From the NCBI GenBank assembly GCA_951394405.1, contig OX596343.1, positions 310,001-374,000 of the forward strand: a stretch of DNA of 64,000 bases, written 5' to 3'. The translations under genes were made by a program, and so were the position numbers. The DNA comes from Coprinellus micaceus (lineage: Eukaryota; Basidiomycota; Agaricomycetes; Agaricales; Psathyrellaceae). This document shows positions 59,885 through 64,000 of the stretch, piece after piece. The stretch's first letter is position 1. The number at the start of each line of letters is the position of its first letter. The notes beneath the pieces are model-generated. The model saw nothing but the letters and a program-made list of their open reading frames with translations, was not told where the DNA came from and made no database searches.

Positions 59885-60115
59885 AGAACTCGCGCCTAGG
59901 TGAGGCCCGACCGATGCACAACCGGTCTCCTCAATTGGCGGTGGGTGGTATGGCGGTGGTTCAATTTCAACATTATGCCATTGACGTGCCATCAATTAGC
60001 GTTTGGCGCCCGAGAGCCAGCGGTCCGCCCATCGAAAGCCTGTTCAGCAATGGTGCGCCGTGTGCTCAAGCTCTACTTGTTTCTGACTACTCACAGACAC
60101 CCTATTGAATGGCCA
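59885..60115 (-). repeat. Dispersed repeat, copy 2
   Basis: Inverted relative to the copy at 48361-48575 and about 11.5 kb away. It shares GGCGCGAGTTC, a run of CCACCGCC-like words, GGCACGTCAATGGC and GATGGGCGGACCGC in the same order when reverse complemented. It adjoins the frameshifted gene copy B, so repeat and gene may have moved together. No transposase or terminal repeats were seen. Confidence 0.7.
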
Positions 60116-60206
60116 GTGGCCCAGATTTTACTCCATCTTCAATCGTCAAAGTCATTCTTTTCACCATGGTCTCACCAGCGACCCCACTGCCACTTCAGGT
60201 TCGAAA

Positions 60207-60905
60207 TTAATCCAACGTCTCAATCTCCAGTCCCTCCTTGAACTCTGCCTCCAACAGCCCATCGCCTCCCGCAATAGTAGGCCGACAGGTATACCCTGCC
60301 ACACCAACGCTCCACCCATCTGCCTCCCCATCCCCTGCAAACACCCAATTCACCTCCCTCAACGGGAGCCTCTCCACCTCCTCCCCCTCCGCATCCCTCA
60401 CAACCCAATACACCCACAAACTCTTCCCCAAAGCATCCTGCTCCCTCCGCGCCTCGATCGTCGCACCCGGCCTGGCTTCGACGGACGTGAACTCGGGGAT
60501 GGGGACGATGCTCCAGTCCGAATAGGCATCAGTACTGACGGTGGAGATGTATGGTTTGCCTTGGTACCACTCGATACCTGTCTTGAGCCACTTCGTCTGA
60601 TTCGGAGGCAACCCCGGTTTGGTGAAGTGGAGGAGCAGCCCCGCCTGGTCGTACTGTCGCAGCTCCACGCCGGGAGGCAGCTCGAACGTTACCCTTGCGC
60701 GCTGGAAGGACTCTAGAGGGTATTGGGGCAATGATGCGGGATGTGTCGCGGCGTTGAAAGCGTCGTGTGCTGGGGGCTTGCGCCAGATGTCGGTTCCAGG
60801 AGAGGCCGAGAGGCTGAATGGCCCAAAGGTTTCAATGCTGTTCGCGTTGGCCATCGTCGTGGCGAGGAGGGCAAGGAGGAGCTGTATGGGTGAGGCGGGA
60901 AGCAT
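60207..60905 (-). CDS. Secreted DUF1349 (concanavalin A-like) protein
   Basis: Single exon, 232 residues. The ATG at 60905 gives MLPASPIQLLLALLATTMAN, a signal peptide with cleavage near NANS. The mature chain matches the DUF1349 jelly-roll family: FSLSASPGTDIWRKPP, RARVTFELPPGVELRQYDQA, GLLLHFTKPGLPP, KWLKTGIEWYQGKPYIS, then VSTDAYSDWSIVPIP and LWVYWVVRDAEG. Many fungal members are cytosolic; the added signal peptide suggests export here. Carbohydrate or small-ligand binding is typical of the fold but not established. The open frame extends 99 bp upstream in a non-ATG stretch, so the signal-peptide start is preferred. Confidence 0.82.
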   Translation of the reverse strand: MLPASPIQLLLALLATTMANANSIETFGPFSLSASPGTDIWRKPPAHDAFNAATHPASLPQYPLESFQRARVTFELPPGVELRQYDQAGLLLHFTKPGLPPNQTKWLKTGIEWYQGKPYISTVSTDAYSDWSIVPIPEFTSVEARPGATIEARREQDALGKSLWVYWVVRDAEGEEVERLPLREVNWVFAGDGEADGWSVGVAGYTCRPTIAGGDGLLEAEFKEGLEIETLD

Positions 60906-61299
60906 TTTTTGGAGTGAAAGAAGAGGAGACACGAGGGAATTTATAGTGCGGACATTGGCCGTGTTCGGCTTCCCACCTGGTAGAAAATCGGAAATATCAT
61001 GCAAGTGAGGCTTAGCACGTCATCCGAAGGTACCCCCTGCTTCTAATCCGTGACAAACGGTTAGGCTCAGCGCAAGGAGTGAAACCCTGACTGGGCAGTG
61101 TGATATAGATGAAGGCGAGAAGGGGCGGAGTGGTGTCAGGAGGGTCAAGTGGCGACCTTCTAACGATGCACTAGATCCATGTGCAAGTGACAGTTGAAGG
61201 AGCGAAAGAGATCTTTCATGAGAAGCGAATACAAGGAGCTGGATTCGCATGTCAGCAGCCATTAAGGGAGGCTATAGAGCCTTCTTAAGTACTCACCAA
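60906..61299. other. Intergenic, no gene seen
   Basis: Spacer between two genes on the same strand: 5' flank of the DUF1349 gene and 3' flank of GPN2. Nothing recognised. Confidence 0.5.
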
Positions 61300-62461
61300 C
61301 TATTGCTTTACCTTCCGCTCTCGAATTTTACCCCCTGCCTTGGCTGTCACCCGCTCACGAGCAGCCTGGTCCCGCAGCATCTCCCCCTCCTTCCTCCACT
61401 CTTTCCTCTCGTGCGCATCGTACACTTCCTTGTAGTCCACCCACCGCTCCTGGATGTCCCTGACGTCTCTCCCCGGCCCTTGAACAGGCCCTGCTGCTGA
61501 AGAAAACAGCCCAAACATATTCGGTCTGTTCGAAGGCGGGGCTTCTGACTCGTCGATGGTTCCAGGAGGAAGAGGGGCATCCGGCGGTGGGACAAACACG
61601 TATCCATTGGCGCGATCGACCACGCGCATGAGGTGCGTCATCGAGGTCTTGTCTTCCACAGCAAGCGTCTCGAACCCAACGAGGCTGTAGTCCTCCACCA
61701 ACGAGATCATGGCCATGTTGAGCGCCGCATACTTTGGTGGCAGGGCGGCGTTGAGTGAGTTTTCGAGATATGAGAGGTCTTGGACTTCGGTGTAGAAATC
61801 GAGATTGAAGTCTGCGGCGGGGGAGTGAGTACGACGTTCGACACTGCCGATCTGCACGCACCTAGCTCCCCATAGTTGGACAAGAGGTCGATCTTGGACA
61901 GCACGTTGATGTGCGGCAGTTCAAGGTGCAGCATTGCCCTCAGCGAGAGTAACAGCACCGATATGTACTTGGAGGCATCCGTGATGTAATGTGCGTCACA
62001 GAGGTGCACGGCAGCTAGCTGGGTCGTTATCGCCTCGCTCACGAAACAGTAGACAATCGACGACGCACCCTATACCCCACCTTGATTAACCTCTGCGTGA
62101 TGTTCTTCACGCTGTCGTGGTTCGTGCTCAACTCGACCTGCCCTGGAAGGTCGATCAAGACATGAGCGTCCGGACTGAGCTCCTTCAGGCGCTCCTCGAG
62201 CCAGTCGAAGTTGGCCTCCAGGTACTCCATGCAATACAGCATGCCTCCGTTGGGCCCCAGCCCGTGTTCCTTCATCACATCTTGCAACGTGATCAAGGAG
62301 GAAATGTCGACCGCGCATGGGTATGGGATGTTGTCGTTTGCGGGATCCAGATTGACGACAGCGATAGGACGGTTGAGAGCGGTGAACAGCTGGTACTTCC
62401 CGTAGCAGTAGGTGGACTTTCCACTTCCTGGGGCGCCACATACGACTTCGCCGAAGGGCAT
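61300..62461 (-). CDS. GPN2: GPN-loop GTPase 2
   Basis: A cytosolic GTPase of the GPN family, needed with GPN1/GPN3 for assembly and nuclear import of RNA polymerase II. Three main exons. Exon 1 (62461-62069) carries the P-loop [31 protein letters not shown] (switch I) and the diagnostic [16 protein letters not shown] with the Gly-Pro-Asn loop, then [17 protein letters not shown] (DxPGQ switch II). Exon 2 has [20 protein letters not shown] and the base-recognition [15 protein letters not shown]. Exon 3 has [17 protein letters not shown] and ends in a basic helical tail ([20 protein letters not shown]). Length, order and motifs are normal for GPN2. The acceptor of exon 2 was placed so that GYR joins LAAVHL, as in the family. 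Confidence 0.92.
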
Positions 62462-62675
62462 GGTGGTGGTTGAGGATCAAGATGCGTCTCTGCCAAATTG
62501 GGCGTTTGGCTGCGTTTGGACGGGCGCTTAATCATCCCAACTGAGTCCGACACTTGGGAGATTTCCAGAGTTATTAAAAGTGTACTATACTTAGGGCTAG
62601 AGACCATCTGGCCTACAACAAACTGAGTGCGGTATTCAAAAAGTTTTAATAACTACCCCTCGACATCGCCCACAT

Positions 62676-63557
62676 CTAACTCCCTTCAGGCGCCCACGAC
62701 TCCAACCTCTCTCCATTCCACCACAGCCCTGGTTTCCCCGACACACCATATCCAAGTCTCTTTTCTCCACCATCACCCACAAAGCCGGTATCTCGCTCCC
62801 AGCGCACCTCCATCTCTCCTCGCAGCAATCCCTGCGTTCCCACGAGCGCCATGTTGCACAATGCCGTTGCTATTGACCCGTCTCGCAGGCTTGGGTCGGT
62901 TCCAAGTGTGTCACTGACCGACACCATCGATTCGGTTGCGGTCTGAGGTGCAGAGTTTGAGGGTGCCGATATTTCCAAGGGAGACTCGATGGGCAGGTGG
63001 AGGAGCAGAAAAGGAAGTGGGGATGACTGTGCACGGAGGATGGTAGATTTTGTGAAGGGGGATTGCGAGACGAGGATCGCAACGGTAGGCTCGTCGTGGT
63101 GTGCCGAGTTGTCTTCGGCGTCCGACGGAGATGCTTGAGAATAATCCGAGGCCTCAGTGGAAGGCCTCGGTGGAGATGACGATGCGAGCCTGTACGTAAC
63201 CCCTTCGAGTTCGCGTACATAGTTTGGCCCCATCTTTTTCTTCTCCGCCTTGCATTGGCCCACAACGCGTATCCGGCGCCGTCGTTGTAGGAGCTCCCCA
63301 GTTGTCGCCGTTGAAGAATGGGGGCTCGGAGCAAGCACGAGACCAGAGGCGCACGGAGGTAGCCACCACCACCCAAGGAGGTCAATTCCTCCGTCGCCCT
63401 TGCCCCCAACGCGTGTCAGGGACATGGAGAAGTGGTCTCGAAGGAGCTTAAGCGCCCGTTGTTCGAACGCAACCCCACGGTGTACAGTGGAGAGGTATCT
63501 GTTCCCCCAGGCGTTGCAGCCCCGGAATTGGGTTAAAGCTGCGATAATCCTTGTCAT
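62676..63557 (-). CDS. RRG8-like mitochondrial protein (restriction-endonuclease-like fold)
   Basis: Single exon, 293 residues from the ATG at 63557. The N-terminus MTRIIAALTQFRGCNAWGNR is basic and lacks acidic residues, a plausible mitochondrial presequence. It is followed by GVAFEQRALKLLRDHF, TRVGGKGDGGIDLLGWWWLP, then VVGQCKAEKKKMGPNYVREL. G-F-E, GGxGDxGIDL and QCK are the conserved points of the RRG8/DUF2034 family and fit a PD-(D/E)xK nuclease core (Asp in GDGGID, QxK in GQCK). In yeast, RRG8 is required for mitochondrial genome maintenance and respiratory growth. The middle is Ser/Pro-rich and may be a disordered insert. Nuclease activity is inferred from the motif only. Confidence 0.8.
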   Translation of the reverse strand: MTRIIAALTQFRGCNAWGNRYLSTVHRGVAFEQRALKLLRDHFSMSLTRVGGKGDGGIDLLGWWWLPPCASGLVLAPSPHSSTATTGELLQRRRRIRVVGQCKAEKKKMGPNYVRELEGVTYRLASSSPPRPSTEASDYSQASPSDAEDNSAHHDEPTVAILVSQSPFTKSTILRAQSSPLPFLLLHLPIESPLEISAPSNSAPQTATESMVSVSDTLGTDPSLRDGSIATALCNMALVGTQGLLRGEMEVRWERDTGFVGDGGEKRLGYGVSGKPGLWWNGERLESWAPEGS

Positions 63558-63880
63558 GAAAATTATGTGATGAGGCGTGCAGTGCAGTGAGGTGTTGGTA
63601 AGCGCCGAAAAGCGCCCAAAGCTCCGGGGAAGTTGAGTATGGCGGTGGTCCGGAGCAAAGAATTGAACCGGACCGGCGGTCGGGCTCGGCACATACCGGT
63701 GCAATTGAGGCTCCGACTCAATTCCGACTTATATACCATTGGGAACCCCCTGCGACATTATTCTCCCCTTCCTTCCCTTCCACCACCGTCCCCTACCAAC
63801 CCAAAGAGCCCCAGCTCTTCAAATTCCCAACCTCGTTCCCATTCCCCCCTCCCTGCTCGTCATATTCCGGCGTCTCCTTC

Positions 63881-64000
63881 ATGGCCGGTGCTTTTACACG
63901 ATGTGATCGCGAATCAAGTAAAAACCCGAAAGTCCGGAATGTAAGTTCCAACAGCATGCTACCCCACTCTTTTCACTGCACCAGGAGGCGTCCTGTAGTG
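63881..64000 (+). CDS. Possible first exon of a gene leaving the window
   Basis: ATG GCC at 63881 opens MAGAFTRCDRESSKNPKVRN and meets a strong GTAAGT donor at 63941. The upstream 200 bp are CT-rich, as in many basidiomycete promoters. The next exon lies beyond the right edge, so the product cannot be named. Confidence 0.3.
   Translation, partial: MAGAFTRCDRESSKNPKVRNVSSNSMLPHSFHCTRRRPVV

Overview
The window is nuclear DNA from a filamentous basidiomycete, most likely an agaricomycete. Genes are dense and cut by many 45-70 nt GT-AG introns. The content also fits: a cellular RNAi RNA-dependent RNA polymerase, a Polycomb EZH2-type methyltransferase, a large TPR-CHAT protein, an F-box-like protein and a tandem pair of Hsp70-like ATPases. 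I assembled gene models by hand from splice junctions and from frame continuity. Where I give a protein length, the exon lengths sum to a multiple of three.

Layout. 1-7807: a tandem duplication carrying two Hsp70-like ATPase genes. The upstream copy has a 621 bp inverted-repeat element in its 5' flank, and the other copy preserves the empty insertion site. 8254-8891 (-): a NadR/Ttd14-like P-loop protein. 9057-15188 (+): one 15-exon gene for a 1,790-residue protein joining an RNAi RdRP to a Upf1/ZNFX1-type superfamily 1 helicase. This is the most striking feature of the window. 15240-16727 (-): F-box-like protein. 16728-18852: gene-poor DNA with GTC/GAC-rich repeats. 18853-19348 (-): small zinc-finger protein. 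20106-23103 (-): disordered proline/glutamine-rich protein with a conserved-looking C-terminus. 24062-29927 (+): CFT1/CPSF160. 30104-30175: tRNA-Glu(CUC).

31434-36715 holds two tandem paralogues for secreted, lysine/proline-rich, probably disordered proteins. Between them is a transposon nest: a hAT-like element (32829-34995, 8-bp target duplication) with a CACTA-like element inside it (33099-34370, 3-bp duplication, dense CCCCCG/CGGGGG subterminal motifs). 37379-42282 (+): a C2-like/TPR/CHAT protein with the His/Cys dyad intact. 42698-44682 (+): RUS/DUF647 protein with a 10-nt microexon. 44857-47872 (-): EZH2-type H3K27 methyltransferase. 49256-53776 (-): SEC31. 55045-58580 (-): RECQL-type helicase. 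60207-60905 (-): secreted DUF1349 protein. 61300-62461 (-): GPN2 GTPase. 62676-63557 (-): RRG8-like mitochondrial protein. A possible first exon of another gene runs off the right edge.

Housekeeping functions (mRNA 3'-end formation, COPII transport, RNA polymerase II assembly, DNA repair, mitochondrial maintenance) alternate with fast-evolving loci: the Hsp70-like pair, the F-box gene, TPR-CHAT, the secreted pair and transposons. Two genes bear on genome defence and silencing, the RdRP-helicase (RNAi) and EZH2 (Polycomb). They are about 30 kb apart and nothing in the sequence suggests joint regulation.
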